Origin: Nocardioides immobilis
GTDB lineage: Bacteria > Actinomycetota > Actinomycetes > Propionibacteriales > Nocardioidaceae
Assembly (NCBI RefSeq): GCF_003515065.1
Contig: NZ_QXGH01000012.1
Coordinates: 62,001 to 126,000 of the forward strand
Length of the DNA stretch: 64,000 nt
Reading direction: 5' to 3'
Shown piece after piece: positions 50,948 to 59,762 of this stretch. Positions within the stretch are counted from its first letter, which is position 1, and each line of letters starts with the position of its first letter. The notes below the pieces were generated by a model. It ran no database searches. It was not told the origin of the DNA and saw nothing but the letters and a program-made list of their open reading frames with translations. The position numbers were made by a program, and so were the translations under genes.

Positions 50948-52990
50948 GTGCCGAATCACTTGGCGTCCGCGACCAGTCCGTACCTGCTCCAACACGCTCA
51001 GAATCCCGTGCATTGGTGGGAATGGAGCGAGGAAGCGTTCGCAGAAGCGCGCCGGCGGGACGTGCCCGTCCTCCTCAGCGTGGGCTACAGCAGTTGCCAT
51101 TGGTGCCATGTCATGGCGCACGAGTCGTTCGAGGACGACGCGACCGCGGCGTTCATGAACGAGCACTTCGTCAGCGTCAAGGTCGACCGCGAGGAGCGGC
51201 CGGACGTCGACGCGGTCTACATGCAGGCCACGACCGCGATGACCGGGCACGGCGGCTGGCCGATGACGGTCGTGCTCGACCACGAGGGCGCACCGTTCTT
51301 CGCCGGCACCTACTTCCCGGACCAGCCGCGGCACGGCTCGCCGTCGTTCCGCCAGGTGCTGGCGGCGCTCTCGGAGGCGTGGCAGGACCGCGGCGACGAG
51401 GTACGACGCGTGGCCGACCAGCTGCGCGAGCACCTCGCCATGTCCGGCGACCTGCCGTCGGCGCCGATCACCCGCGAGCTGCTCGACGGTGCAGTCGCCA
51501 CGCTGGCGAACGAGTTCGACCCGATGGCAGGAGGGTTCGGCAACGCTCCGAAGTTCCCGCCCACGATGGTGCTGGAGCTCCTCCGGCGGGTCTCGACAAG
51601 CTCGACCACCGACGCCGACGGTGAGACCGTGAAGCAGGCCCGGCACATGCTGGCCCGGACGGCGGCGGCGATGGCCGGCGGCGGCATGTACGACCAGCTC
51701 GGCGGGGGCTTCGCCCGGTACGCCGTCGACCGCGGCTGGGTGGTGCCGCACTTCGAGAAGATGCTCTACGACAACGCCCAGCTGGTGGGCCTGTACGCGC
51801 GGCTGGGCACCGAGACGGGAGACCGGGTCGCCCGGGAGACCGCCGACTTCCTGATCCGCGAGCTGCGCACGCCTGAGGGTGGCTTCGCCTCCGCGCTGGA
51901 CGCCGACAGTCCCGATCCGGCGACCGGCAAGAGCGTCGAGGGCGCCTACTACGCCTGGACGCCGGCGCAGCTGGTCGAGGCCCTCGGTGAGGCCCGTGGC
52001 GCCTGGGCGGCGGACCTGTTCTCGGTCACCGAGGAGGGCACGTTCGAGCACGGCACCTCGACCCTGCAGCTGCGGCACTACCCGGCCGACAGCCACGAGC
52101 GGGCCCGGCTGGCCGAGGTCCGCGCCCGGTTGCTCGACGTGCGCGACCAGCGGCCGCGCCCCGGCCTCGACGACAAGGTCGTCGCCGCGTGGAACGGCCT
52201 CGCCATCTCCGGGCTCTGCGACGCCGGCCTGCTCCTCGGCGAGCAGGAGTACGTCGACGCCGCTGTCGCCGCGGCAGAGCTGCTCGCGAGGATCCACGTG
52301 GTCTCGACAGGCTCGGCCGACAACGGCGGCTCGACCAGCACGTCGATCCTGCGCGTGTCCCGTGACGGCGTGGCCGGTCCGCACGCCGGCGTCCTCGAGG
52401 ACTACGGCTGCGTCGCGTCCGGCTTCCTCTCGCTCGTCCAGGCGACCGGCGACGCCCGCTGGCTGACCCTCGCCACCGGGCTGCTCGACCACGCGCTCGA
52501 CGGCTTCCGCGCGCCCGACGGTGGGTTCTTCGACACCCACCAGGACGCCGAGGCACTCGTGGCGCGCCCGCGCGACCCGGGCGACAACGCCTCGCCGAGC
52601 GGTTTCAGCAGCATGATCCACGCCTTGGTGACCGCTCATGCGCTGACGGGCGAGGGCCGGTACCGGGACGCCGCCGAACAGGTGCTCGCGACCGTAGCCG
52701 GGCTCGCCGAGCGGGCGCCCCGCTTCACCGGCTGGTCGCTCGCCGCGGCCCACACCATGCTCGACGGACCGCTCGAGGTCGCGGTCGTCGGGCCCGCCGG
52801 CCCGGACCGCGACGCCCTCGCTGCCCGCGCCCGCCGGCTCCCCGGGGCGGTGGCGGTCGTGGCGGACGGTCCCCGCGACGACGTACCCCTGCTGGCCGGG
52901 CGCACGGCCGTCGAGGGCCGGGCGGCGGCGTACGTCTGCCGCGGTTTCGTCTGCGAGCGCCCGGTGACCTCGCCGGACGACCTCGGGTAA
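50948..52990 (+). CDS. DUF255 thioredoxin-like / glycan-fold protein (YyaL, Rv1084-like), mosaic 5' end
   Basis: 680 residues from GTG 50948. The N-terminal thioredoxin-like domain (~1-165) carries Cys50 and Cys53 in [12 protein letters not shown]; the rest (~190-680) is a six-hairpin (alpha/alpha) fold like spermatogenesis-associated protein 20/YyaL. Function is unclear. About 14 of the first 56 codons end in A or T, then almost none after the CHWCHV codons, so the 5' end looks imported. Two REP-like insertions (51591, 52302) encode Ser/Thr-rich loops. Its place before hemolysin III and the cis-prenyltransferase fits Rv1084. Confidence 0.92.
   Translation: MPNHLASATSPYLLQHAQNPVHWWEWSEEAFAEARRRDVPVLLSVGYSSCHWCHVMAHESFEDDATAAFMNEHFVSVKVDREERPDVDAVYMQATTAMTGHGGWPMTVVLDHEGAPFFAGTYFPDQPRHGSPSFRQVLAALSEAWQDRGDEVRRVADQLREHLAMSGDLPSAPITRELLDGAVATLANEFDPMAGGFGNAPKFPPTMVLELLRRVSTSSTTDADGETVKQARHMLARTAAAMAGGGMYDQLGGGFARYAVDRGWVVPHFEKMLYDNAQLVGLYARLGTETGDRVARETADFLIRELRTPEGGFASALDADSPDPATGKSVEGAYYAWTPAQLVEALGEARGAWAADLFSVTEEGTFEHGTSTLQLRHYPADSHERARLAEVRARLLDVRDQRPRPGLDDKVVAAWNGLAISGLCDAGLLLGEQEYVDAAVAAAELLARIHVVSTGSADNGGSTSTSILRVSRDGVAGPHAGVLEDYGCVASGFLSLVQATGDARWLTLATGLLDHALDGFRAPDGGFFDTHQDAEALVARPRDPGDNASPSGFSSMIHALVTAHALTGEGRYRDAAEQVLATVAGLAERAPRFTGWSLAAAHTMLDGPLEVAVVGPAGPDRDALAARARRLPGAVAVVADGPRDDVPLLAGRTAVEGRAAAYVCRGFVCERPVTSPDDLG
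51095..51111 (+). other. Right junction / putative attR of the island
   Basis: TGCCATTGGTGCCATGT, encoding CHWCHV; codon use changes from mixed to almost fully G/C-ending directly after it. Pairs with the left junction at 43565-43581. Confidence 0.55.
51591..51607. repeat. REP-like motif TCTCGACAAGCTCGACC inside a coding sequence
   Basis: One of three near-identical 17-mers TCTCGACARGCTCGRYC in the window (others 7123-7139 and 52302-52318), all inside genes and encoding Ser/Thr-rich loops or tails. Confidence 0.6.
52302..52318. repeat. REP-like motif TCTCGACAGGCTCGGCC inside a coding sequence
   Basis: Second copy within the DUF255 gene, encoding part of [15 protein letters not shown], a low-complexity loop probably absent from homologues without the insertion. 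Confidence 0.55.
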
Positions 52991-52998
52991 GGCCGGGC

Positions 52999-53766
52999 GT
53001 GGACACCCCGCTGAGCGAGCGCTGGCGCTCGGGACTCGCACTGCTGATCAGCTTGATCGTGCTCGGCGCGATCATCCTGTGGGCCCCGGCCGACGGTCCG
53101 GCCGGGCTGCGGCGGGCGCTCGGCATCGGCGAGGAGCCGTTGGGCGACCCGGCCGACGTACCGCCGGGTGGGACCTACGCGTTCCTCGAGCACCAACCGG
53201 GCGCACTGAAGGAGCCGGTGGCCTGGGACCCGTGCGACGAGATCCACTACGAGATCAATCCCGACGGCGCGCCCGAGGACGCCGAGGACACCGAGGAGTT
53301 CGTCGCCGACGCGATCGAGGTCGTCGCGCACTACACCGGCCTGGAGTTCGTGTACGACGGCCGCACCGACCGCCGCCCCGAGTGGGACCGCCAGTTCGTG
53401 CCCTCGCTCGGACAGCACGAGCCGGTGCTGATCGCGTGGGCGACCGAGAGCGAGGTGCCCCAGCTGGAGGACGAGGTCGCCGGCATCGGCGGCGCGGTGG
53501 CGGTGGAGGTCCAGCCCGAGGGATGGCTCCGCTACGTCACCGGCGGCGTGACCCTCGACAGCGATGCGTTCGAGGAGATGGATCCGGTCCTCGGCGACAA
53601 TGAGCAGGGCCGGGCGGTCCTCCTGCACGAGCTCGGCCACCTGGTGGGCCTCGACCACGTGGACTCGACCGACGAGCTGATGTTCGCCGACAACGTCGGC
53701 AAGTCGGATTTCGGCACCGGCGACCTCAACGGACTGGTCCGGCTCGGCGAGGGCAGGTGCGCCTGA
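52999..53766 (+). CDS. Matrixin-like zinc metalloprotease, membrane-anchored
   Basis: 255 residues from GTG 52999, 8 nt after the DUF255 stop. An N-terminal signal anchor (~12-29) is followed by a ~220-residue extracytoplasmic domain. The metzincin zinc motif HELGHLVGLDH (HExxHxxGxxH, near residue 213) and a Met-turn-like DELMF place it with matrixin/M10-type peptidases. The substrate is unknown; cell-wall or secreted proteins are likely. No propeptide cysteine switch is obvious. Confidence 0.85.
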   Translation: MDTPLSERWRSGLALLISLIVLGAIILWAPADGPAGLRRALGIGEEPLGDPADVPPGGTYAFLEHQPGALKEPVAWDPCDEIHYEINPDGAPEDAEDTEEFVADAIEVVAHYTGLEFVYDGRTDRRPEWDRQFVPSLGQHEPVLIAWATESEVPQLEDEVAGIGGAVAVEVQPEGWLRYVTGGVTLDSDAFEEMDPVLGDNEQGRAVLLHELGHLVGLDHVDSTDELMFADNVGKSDFGTGDLNGLVRLGEGRCA

Positions 53767-53801
53767 CCCCGTAGCGTCGGAGGCAGCGCCACAATCGGAG
53801 G

Positions 53802-54704
53802 ATGGAGCTCGGGCCCACCACACCTCAGCCGGCCGCGTTCTACGACGGCGGCCTCCCGCCGGGCGACCCACGCCCCGACCTTCGCGCCAAGATCATGCTC
53901 GAGCGGGTCGAGAAGGAGTCGGGCGGCCTCGCCCGGGAGTCGTTCCGGATGCTGCGGCGGATCGCCTACCAGGACGAGGAGTACGGCGAGATCCTCGTGC
54001 CGGCCGACCTCGACACCTTCGACACCGACCTCACGTCGGTCCCGGCGCTGCTCACCTGGCTGGTCCCGAAGACCGGCGCCCACCTGCCCGCCGCGCTCCT
54101 CCACGACGGGATGGTCGGTCGCAGGGACTACGTGGCGACCGGGTACCCACCGGATGCCGACCCGATCGACCGGGTCGCGGCCGACCTGGTGTTCCGCCGG
54201 GCGATGAGAGACAGCTACATCCCGCTGATCCGGCGCTGGCTGGTGTGGTCGGCGGTCACGCTCGGGACGATCCGGCACGGTTCCGACGGGTGGTCCCGTG
54301 CGCAGCACCTGCGCTACCAGGTCACCGCGCTCGGCACCCTGCTCCTCGTGGCCGTCCTCGGGGCCATCGCCACCCTCGACCTGTTCGACGTCGTCGCCTG
54401 GCTGCCCTGGATGGGCGCCGACCGCGGGTTCGTCGTGGAGCTGGCCGGCGGGCTCGCCGGCGCGATCGTCATCCCGCTCGTCCTCGGCCTGGCGTGGGGG
54501 AGGTTCGCGATCGCCGGCGCGATGACCGGCATCGCGCTCGCCGTACTCCTCCACGTGACGGTGCTCCTCCTCGCCGTCACCGGGCTCTACCAGGTCGCCG
54601 AGCGCGTCGCCCGCCGTACGCCGGTCGCCGGCCTGGTGCTGATCGGGCTGGTGCTCGCGGCGAGCCTGGTGTGGACCGTGCTGCTCGTCGGCACGTCGGG
54701 CTGA
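53802..54704 (+). CDS. DUF1353-domain protein with C-terminal membrane helices
   Basis: 300 residues from ATG 53802 with GGAGG nearby. The N-terminal ~130 residues match DUF1353 (FDTDLTSVPALLTWLVPKTG, HLPAALLHDGMVG), a small domain best known from phage proteins. About four membrane helices follow from ~177. Function unknown. The fusion of a DUF1353-like domain to a membrane module is common in Nocardioides-like genomes as far as I recall, so it need not be phage-derived here. Confidence 0.75.
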   Translation: MELGPTTPQPAAFYDGGLPPGDPRPDLRAKIMLERVEKESGGLARESFRMLRRIAYQDEEYGEILVPADLDTFDTDLTSVPALLTWLVPKTGAHLPAALLHDGMVGRRDYVATGYPPDADPIDRVAADLVFRRAMRDSYIPLIRRWLVWSAVTLGTIRHGSDGWSRAQHLRYQVTALGTLLLVAVLGAIATLDLFDVVAWLPWMGADRGFVVELAGGLAGAIVIPLVLGLAWGRFAIAGAMTGIALAVLLHVTVLLLAVTGLYQVAERVARRTPVAGLVLIGLVLAASLVWTVLLVGTSG

Positions 54705-54727
54705 CGCGGCCTCTCAGAGGCAAAGGG

Positions 54728-54757
54728 CACTACCTCGGCGATAGGTCCACTACCTCG
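54728..54757. repeat. Direct repeat CACTACCTCG, 20-bp period, upstream of the aldehyde dehydrogenase gene
   Basis: Copies at 54728-54737 and 54748-54757, two helical turns apart, in the 149-bp gap before ATG 54854. Possibly an activator or repressor site. Confidence 0.4.
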
Positions 54758-54841
54758 CCGCTCTGACTGGTCACAGCACCCCGCAAGCACACCGAGGTCC
54801 GTGGGAGCACATCGAGGAGTGCGGGGGACCAGGCGGAGCAG

Positions 54842-54847
54842 TACTTT
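54842..54847 (+). promoter_or_regulatory. -10 box of a likely leaderless promoter for the aldehyde dehydrogenase
   Basis: TACTTT with 6 nt to ATG 54854 and no ribosome-binding site. Confidence 0.45.
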
Positions 54848-54853
54848 CGAACC

Positions 54854-56347
54854 ATGACCACCGTTGCTCCCACAACTGCCACGTTCGACTCGCTCGACCC
54901 CGCCACCGGGGAGGTCGTGGGCACCCATCCGATCCACGACGCGGACCACGTCAACGCGGTCGTCGAACGTGCCCGGATCGAGGCGAGCTGGTGGGAGAGC
55001 CTGGGGTTCAAGGGCCGCAAGGAGCGGCTGGTCCGCTGGCAGAAGTACGTCGTGCAGCACCTGGACGAGCTGGTCGAGCTGGTGCAGCGCGAGAACGGCA
55101 AGCCCGCCGGCGATGCCGCGCTCGAGATCACGCTCGCGATCGACCACCTGCACTGGGCGGCCGGTCACGCCGAGAAGGTCCTCAAGCGCCGGAGTGTGGC
55201 ACCCGGCCTGATCATGGCCAACCAGGCCGCGAGCGTCGCCTACCGGCCGCTGGGCGTGGTCGCGGTCATCGGGCCGTGGAACTACCCGGTCTTCACCCCG
55301 ATGGGCTCGATCGCGTACGCCCTCGCCGCCGGCAACGCCGTGGTGTTCAAGCCCAGCGAGCACACGCCCGGCATCGGCGAGTGGCTCGCCCGGTCCTTCC
55401 TCGAGGCCATCGGGCGCCCGGTGCTCCAGGTCGTCACCGGCTTCGGTGAGACCGGGGGTGCGCTGTGCGCGGCCGGTGTCGGCAAGGTCGCGTTCACCGG
55501 CTCACCCGGCACGGCTCGCCGGGTGATGGCGGCGTGCGCCGAGACGCTCACGCCGGTGCTCATGGAGGCCGGGGGCAAGGACGCGATGATCGTCGACGAG
55601 GACGCCGACCTCGACGCGGCCGCCGAGGCCGCCATCTGGGGTGCCGCCGCCAACGCCGGCCAGACCTGCGCCGGCGTGGAGCGGGTCTACGTCCACGAAC
55701 GGGTCTACGACGACTTCCTCCGCCAGCTCACCGACCAGGCCAAGGGACTCGCCGCGGAGCCGGGCGGTCAGCTCGGCCCGATCACGATGCCGTCGCAGAT
55801 CGACATCATCCGGCGTCACATCGACGACGCGATCGCCCGCGGTGGGCGCGCGGTCGTCGGCGGTCCCGAGTCGGTGGGGGAGCGCTACGTCCAGCCGACC
55901 GTGCTGGTCGACGTACCCGACGACTCGACCGCGATCACCGAGGAGACGTTCGGCCCGACCGTCACCGTCACCAAGGTGCGCGACATGGACGAGGCCGTCG
56001 CCAAGGCCAACTCCACGACCTACGCGCTGGGATCGACCGTCTTCGGGAAGGCACGGGCCCAGGAGATCGCCGAGCGGCTCCGGGCCGGGATGACCTCGAT
56101 CAACGCCGTGATCGCGTTCGCCGGCGTGCCCTCGCTGCCCTTCGGCGGCATCGGTGAGTCCGGCTTCGGACGGATCCACGGGCCCGACGGGTTGAAGGAG
56201 TTCACCTACGCCCACGCGATCACGCGCCAGCGGTTCAAGCCGGCACTGGCGATGACGACCTTCGGCCGCACGGAGAAGGACGAGCAGCGGGCCGGCAAGC
56301 TGGTCAACGCGCTCTACGGGCGCGGCAACAAGAAGAAGAAGGCCTGA
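54854..56347 (+). CDS. NAD(P)-dependent aldehyde dehydrogenase
   Basis: 497 residues. Cofactor-binding GPWNYPVFTPMG (~139-150), KPSEHTPG, the VAFTGSPGTARRVM segment, catalytic Glu in MEAGGKDAM (~238) and Cys in NAGQTCAGVERVYVH (~272), and the C-terminal LPFGGIGESGFGRIHG. Matches succinate-semialdehyde/medium-chain-type dehydrogenases without fixing the substrate. The tail is very Lys-rich (NKKKKA). Convergent with the next gene, 12 bp apart. Confidence 0.9.
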   Translation: MTTVAPTTATFDSLDPATGEVVGTHPIHDADHVNAVVERARIEASWWESLGFKGRKERLVRWQKYVVQHLDELVELVQRENGKPAGDAALEITLAIDHLHWAAGHAEKVLKRRSVAPGLIMANQAASVAYRPLGVVAVIGPWNYPVFTPMGSIAYALAAGNAVVFKPSEHTPGIGEWLARSFLEAIGRPVLQVVTGFGETGGALCAAGVGKVAFTGSPGTARRVMAACAETLTPVLMEAGGKDAMIVDEDADLDAAAEAAIWGAAANAGQTCAGVERVYVHERVYDDFLRQLTDQAKGLAAEPGGQLGPITMPSQIDIIRRHIDDAIARGGRAVVGGPESVGERYVQPTVLVDVPDDSTAITEETFGPTVTVTKVRDMDEAVAKANSTTYALGSTVFGKARAQEIAERLRAGMTSINAVIAFAGVPSLPFGGIGESGFGRIHGPDGLKEFTYAHAITRQRFKPALAMTTFGRTEKDEQRAGKLVNALYGRGNKKKKA

Positions 56348-56359
56348 CGCCGTACGACG

Positions 56360-57082
56360 TCAGCCCGCCGAGCGACGTACCTCGTTGAGGACCGTGATCT
56401 TCTGCCAGACCTTGCGCGACATGCCGATGGTGAGGGTCTCGATCGTCGACACGGTGTCGAGCACGACCGCGTCCCGTGACTCCTCCGCGCACAGCGCAGC
56501 CGTCTTGCCGACAAGGCTGAGCAGCTCGGAGCAGTAGTCGAGGTAGTGCTCGAGCTCCTCGGAGGTGAGGTCCATCGCCGGGCTGACGGCCGTCGGGGTG
56601 AACGAGGCCCGCAACCGCTCGGGATCCTTGTTGAGCTGGTGCATGTCGATGATGTGCGCGAGCGAGCGCAGCTCGTGGAGCAGCGCGAGGGTCTCGGACC
56701 GCCGCAGCCGCTCCGGAACCGTGTAGAGGAACCAGATCGCGACCGCCGCGAACACCAGGTCGTTGACGCCGCTCTCGACCAGGGACAGCCACTCGACGTC
56801 GTGCTCCGGGCCCTCCATCGCTGCGGACCGCACCGCGAAGCCAAGGGCGACCAGGGTCAGCGCGGCCACGACGACGATCACCACCCGCGACACGATCCGT
56901 ACGACGTGCAGCCGATTGCGGTTCTGGACGGAGCTCTGTGCCACGCGCTCCGCGAGCTCGACGAGCTCGCCGGACACGCTGTAGAGGCCGCGCTCGGGGA
57001 AGCGCGCGCCGATGCGCGCCCGCAGCTGGGCGAGGGTGGCGAGCACCGGGTCCGCCTCGAGCCGGTCCAGCGCGATTCCCAT
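56360..57082 (-). CDS. Two-helix membrane protein of unknown function
   Basis: 240 residues from ATG 57082. Cytosolic N-terminal helical part (EADPVLATLAQLRARIG), two membrane helices at ~66-88 and ~107-124, then a ~115-residue helical C-terminal domain (TVPERLRRSETLALLHELRSL). I do not recognise the family. It diverges from udgX, 57 bp apart. Confidence 0.7.
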   Translation of the reverse strand: MGIALDRLEADPVLATLAQLRARIGARFPERGLYSVSGELVELAERVAQSSVQNRNRLHVVRIVSRVVIVVVAALTLVALGFAVRSAAMEGPEHDVEWLSLVESGVNDLVFAAVAIWFLYTVPERLRRSETLALLHELRSLAHIIDMHQLNKDPERLRASFTPTAVSPAMDLTSEELEHYLDYCSELLSLVGKTAALCAEESRDAVVLDTVSTIETLTIGMSRKVWQKITVLNEVRRSAG

Positions 57083-57139
57083 GCGCGCACTCTAGGGCGG
57101 CGCGGTGGTGAGCGCGGCCGGTTCGGGTACCGCGCACGC

Positions 57140-57787
57140 ATGGCGGCAGCGAAGTACGTCGGTGCGGGGCAGTGGGTCCCCGACGACCCCAGCCTGACCG
57201 GCCTGCGCGAGGCCGTGCAGGCGTGTGAGGGCTGCGACCTGTACCGCGAGGCCACCCAGGGGGTGATGGGCGACGGCGACCCCGGCGCCGCCCTGGTGCT
57301 GCTCGGTGAGCAGCCCGGCGACCAGGAGGACCGCGCCGGCGAGCCGTTCGTCGGCCCCGCCGGCAAGCTGCTCGATCGGGCGCTGGCCGACGCCGGCATC
57401 GAGCCGGAGTCGGTCTTCCGCACCAACGTCGTCAAGCACTTCCGCTGGTCCGGCCGGCGCGGGAAGCAGCGGATCCACAAGTCGCCCGCGCGTGGCCACG
57501 TCACGGCGTGCCGGCCGTGGCTCGAGGCGGAGCTGGAGGTGGTGGCGCCGACCGGAGTCGTCGTGATGGGCGGCACCGCGGGCAAGGCCGTCTTCGGCGC
57601 CTCGTTCCGGGTCGGTGATGCCCGCGGCCGGCCGGTCGCCTGGCCCGAGGCATACCCGGTCGCGCAGCCACCGGAATGGGTCGTCGCGACGACCCATCCC
57701 TCGGCGGTGCTGCGGACCGAGGACCGGGAGGCGGCGTACGACGCCCTCGTCGCCGACCTGCGCGTCGCAGCCGACCTCCTACGATGA
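57140..57787 (+). CDS. udgX: UdgX, uracil-DNA-binding Fe-S glycosylase (family-4-related)
   Basis: 215 residues from ATG 57140. UdgX excises uracil and then stays covalently attached to the DNA sugar through a histidine. The motifs are the GEQPGDQED loop (56-64), FVGPAGKLLDRAL, the special loop GKQRIHKSP with the covalent His113, and VATTHPSAVLR near the C-terminus. Cys29, Cys32 and Cys124 fit the Fe-S ligands seen in mycobacterial UdgX. It acts in DNA repair in the cytosol and is largely restricted to actinobacteria and some proteobacteria. Confidence 0.92.
   Translation: MAAAKYVGAGQWVPDDPSLTGLREAVQACEGCDLYREATQGVMGDGDPGAALVLLGEQPGDQEDRAGEPFVGPAGKLLDRALADAGIEPESVFRTNVVKHFRWSGRRGKQRIHKSPARGHVTACRPWLEAELEVVAPTGVVVMGGTAGKAVFGASFRVGDARGRPVAWPEAYPVAQPPEWVVATTHPSAVLRTEDREAAYDALVADLRVAADLLR
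57780..57785 (+). promoter_or_regulatory. -10 box of a likely leaderless promoter for rlmC
   Basis: TACGAT with 6 nt to GTG 57792, overlapping the udgX stop; identical hexamer to the mca and cis-prenyltransferase promoters. Confidence 0.4.
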
Positions 57788-57791
57788 GTGC

Positions 57792-58943
57792 GTGACCGGT
57801 CTGCTGTTGGAGTGCGGCCACTACGACCGGTTCGAGTGCCGGTCGTGCACCTGGCTCGAGCGGCCGTACGACGACCAGCTCGCCGCCAAGCACGCGACGA
57901 CCCGGGAGCTGGTGCGTGCCGGCCTCGGCCATCGGCCCGAGCCGGAGTGGCTGCCGCCCGTGCCGAGCGCGCCGGAGGGCTTCCGGACCAAGGCGAAGAT
58001 GGTCGTCGGCGGGACGATCGACGCTCCCAGCGTCGGCCTCTGGGACCCGGGCCGCGGCGCGGTGGACCTGCGCGACTGCGCGCTGCACACTCCCGGGATC
58101 CAGGCCGCGCTGCCGGTGCTGGCCGGGTTCGTGACCCGCGCGGCGCTGGCGCCGTACGACGTCCCGACGCGCAACGGCGAGCTCAAGCACGTGCTCGTCA
58201 CGGAGTCGCCGGCCGGTGAGCTGATGGTGCGCTGGGTCCTGCGGTCGACCGAGGCGGAGGCGCGGATCCGCAAGCACCTGCCGTGGCTGCTCGGGGAGCT
58301 GGCGGCGCTCCGGGTGATGACCATCAACGTCCAGCCGGCGCACGCCGCGCTGCTCGAGGGCGAGCGCGAGCTGGTGCTGACCGAGCAGGAGACGTTGCCG
58401 ATGGAGGTCAACGGGCTGACCCTGCACCTAGGCCCGCGCAGCTTCTTCCAGACCAACACCGACGTGGCCGCCGCCCTGTACCGCTCGGCGCAGGAGTGGG
58501 TCGACGAGCTCGCCCCGGCGACGGTCCACGACCTCTACTGCGGGGTGGGCGGGTTCGCGCTGCACCTCGCCGCTCCCGGCCGCGCGGTGACGGGGATCGA
58601 GATCAGCGGCGACGCTGTGGCCGCGGCAGAGCGCGGCCGCGACGGCGCCGGGCTGTCAGCGGATCGGGTGCGGTTCGTGACCGGCGACGCGACGGCGTAC
58701 CTCCTGGAGGAGCGTGCCGACCTGGTCGTGGTCAACCCGCCCCGACGCGGCCTCGGCGCCGAGCTGGCCGCCCGGCTGGAGGAGAGCGGACCCGCCGCAG
58801 TCCTCTACTCCAGCTGCAACCCCGAGACGCTCGCCCGGGATCTCGCGACGATGAGGTCCTACCTGCCGATCCGCGCCCAGGTGCTCGACATGTTCCCCCA
58901 GACCGCGCACCTCGAGGTGCTGGTGCTGCTCACCCGCGCCTAG
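57792..58943 (+). CDS. rlmC: 23S rRNA (uracil-C5)-methyltransferase, RlmC/RumB type
   Basis: 383 residues from GTG 57792. An N-terminal Fe-S cluster region (CGHYDRFECRSCTWL; Cys at ~8, 16 and 19) and no TRAM domain suggest RlmC rather than RlmD. SAM-binding YCGVGGFALHLA is near 248. The catalytic motif SSCNPETLARDL (~337-348) carries the nucleophilic Cys, and VVNPPRRGLG is motif IV. It methylates a specific uridine of 23S rRNA. The gene starts 5 nt after udgX and ends overlapping the convergent hemolysin III gene by 4 bp. Confidence 0.88.
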   Translation: MTGLLLECGHYDRFECRSCTWLERPYDDQLAAKHATTRELVRAGLGHRPEPEWLPPVPSAPEGFRTKAKMVVGGTIDAPSVGLWDPGRGAVDLRDCALHTPGIQAALPVLAGFVTRAALAPYDVPTRNGELKHVLVTESPAGELMVRWVLRSTEAEARIRKHLPWLLGELAALRVMTINVQPAHAALLEGERELVLTEQETLPMEVNGLTLHLGPRSFFQTNTDVAAALYRSAQEWVDELAPATVHDLYCGVGGFALHLAAPGRAVTGIEISGDAVAAAERGRDGAGLSADRVRFVTGDATAYLLEERADLVVVNPPRRGLGAELAARLEESGPAAVLYSSCNPETLARDLATMRSYLPIRAQVLDMFPQTAHLEVLVLLTRA

Positions 58944-59680
58944 CGCAGTGAGTACGTCGCGAGCGAGACGCCCACGTAGTGCGCCGCGAAGGCCACGATC
59001 GTGAACGAGTGGAACACCTCGTGGAAGCCGAACACCCGCGGTGACGGGTCGGGCCACTGGAAGCCGTAGACGAGCCCGCCGACGGTGTAGAGCGCACCGC
59101 CGACCGCGATCAGCACGAAGGTCGCGATGCCGATGCCGAGCCCGAGCGCGACCGCGCCGTCGAAGAACGCCGGGATGAAGAAGACGGCCGCCCAGCCCAT
59201 GGCGATGTAGATGGGCGCCGACAGCCACCGCGGAGCGGACGGCCAGAACACCTTGAACGCGATGCCGAGCACGGCGGCGGTCCACACCACCGACAGGATC
59301 AGGACCCGGTTCATGCCGTCGAGCAGGATCAGGCTGAACGGCGTGTAGGAGCCTGCGATCAGCAGGAAGATGTTGGAGTGGTCCAACCGGTTGAGGATCA
59401 GCCACATCTTGGGCGACCAGGTGCCGCGGTGGTAGATCGCGGAGGTGCCGAAGAGCAGGATCGCGGTGGTCGCGTAGAGCGCCGAGCCGATCCGGGTGGT
59501 CGCCGTCGGTGACAGGCAGATCAGCACGATGCCGGCGGCGACGATCAGGGGAGTGGACCCGAGGTGCAGCCACCCCCGCAGCTTCGGCTTGACGTCGGCG
59601 ATCGTCTCGCGGATCTCGTCGCCGATCTGCTCCAGGCCCGCGCGAACGCGCTCGTTCGCTTGGTGGAGTGCCTGGTTCAT
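58940..59680 (-). CDS. Hemolysin III family / TrhA-like PAQR membrane protein
   Basis: 246 residues with seven predicted membrane helices from residue ~43. PAQR motifs: SAIYHRGTWSPKMWLILNRLDHSNIFLLIAGSYTP (in part) near 79-110, and HEVFHSFTIVAFAAH near 218-232, whose His residues bind zinc in this family. Bacterial members affect membrane energetics or lipids; true hemolytic activity is doubtful. A cytosolic N-terminal helix of ~40 residues is present. Rv1085c occupies the same place next to Rv1086. Confidence 0.9.
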   Translation of the reverse strand: MNQALHQANERVRAGLEQIGDEIRETIADVKPKLRGWLHLGSTPLIVAAGIVLICLSPTATTRIGSALYATTAILLFGTSAIYHRGTWSPKMWLILNRLDHSNIFLLIAGSYTPFSLILLDGMNRVLILSVVWTAAVLGIAFKVFWPSAPRWLSAPIYIAMGWAAVFFIPAFFDGAVALGLGIGIATFVLIAVGGALYTVGGLVYGFQWPDPSPRVFGFHEVFHSFTIVAFAAHYVGVSLATYSLR

Positions 59681-59762
59681 AGGGGCAGGCTATCGGGCGG
59701 CGCCAGCCCCCCGGGCGTCCCCGTCGACGTGACGGCGAGCACCTCGGGGGGGCTGGTCCGGC

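Larger units (their letters stand above)
43571..51108. mobile_element. Putative integrative conflict/defence element in the DUF255 gene
   Basis: About 7.5 kb bounded by two copies of the CHWCHV coding segment of a DUF255 gene. Contents, all on the minus strand: SWIM protein, primase-helicase, AbiEii-like, AbiEi-like and an excisionase-like protein. The left end has a severed native 5' fragment. The right end supplies a new, compositionally foreign 5' end fused in frame to the native remainder. The 14-mer CTTCGTGTATCACT lies within ~300 bp of both ends in the same orientation. No integrase or transposase is seen, so it may be a satellite needing helper functions, a decayed element, or the product of homologous exchange. 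Confidence 0.6.

Noticed and set aside
43565..51111. Explaining the two DUF255 starts as a simple recent tandem duplication
   Set aside because: The two 5' ends differ at many positions and in codon use, so neither is a recent copy of the other; an exchange or insertion fits better.
50429..53041. 870-codon minus-strand frame opposite the DUF255 gene
   Set aside because: No motif or start signal, and it runs against a clearly conserved gene; it owes its length to base composition.
53802..54704. DUF1353 protein as evidence of a prophage
   Set aside because: No other phage genes are nearby, and the domain is fused to membrane helices in a chromosomal setting.
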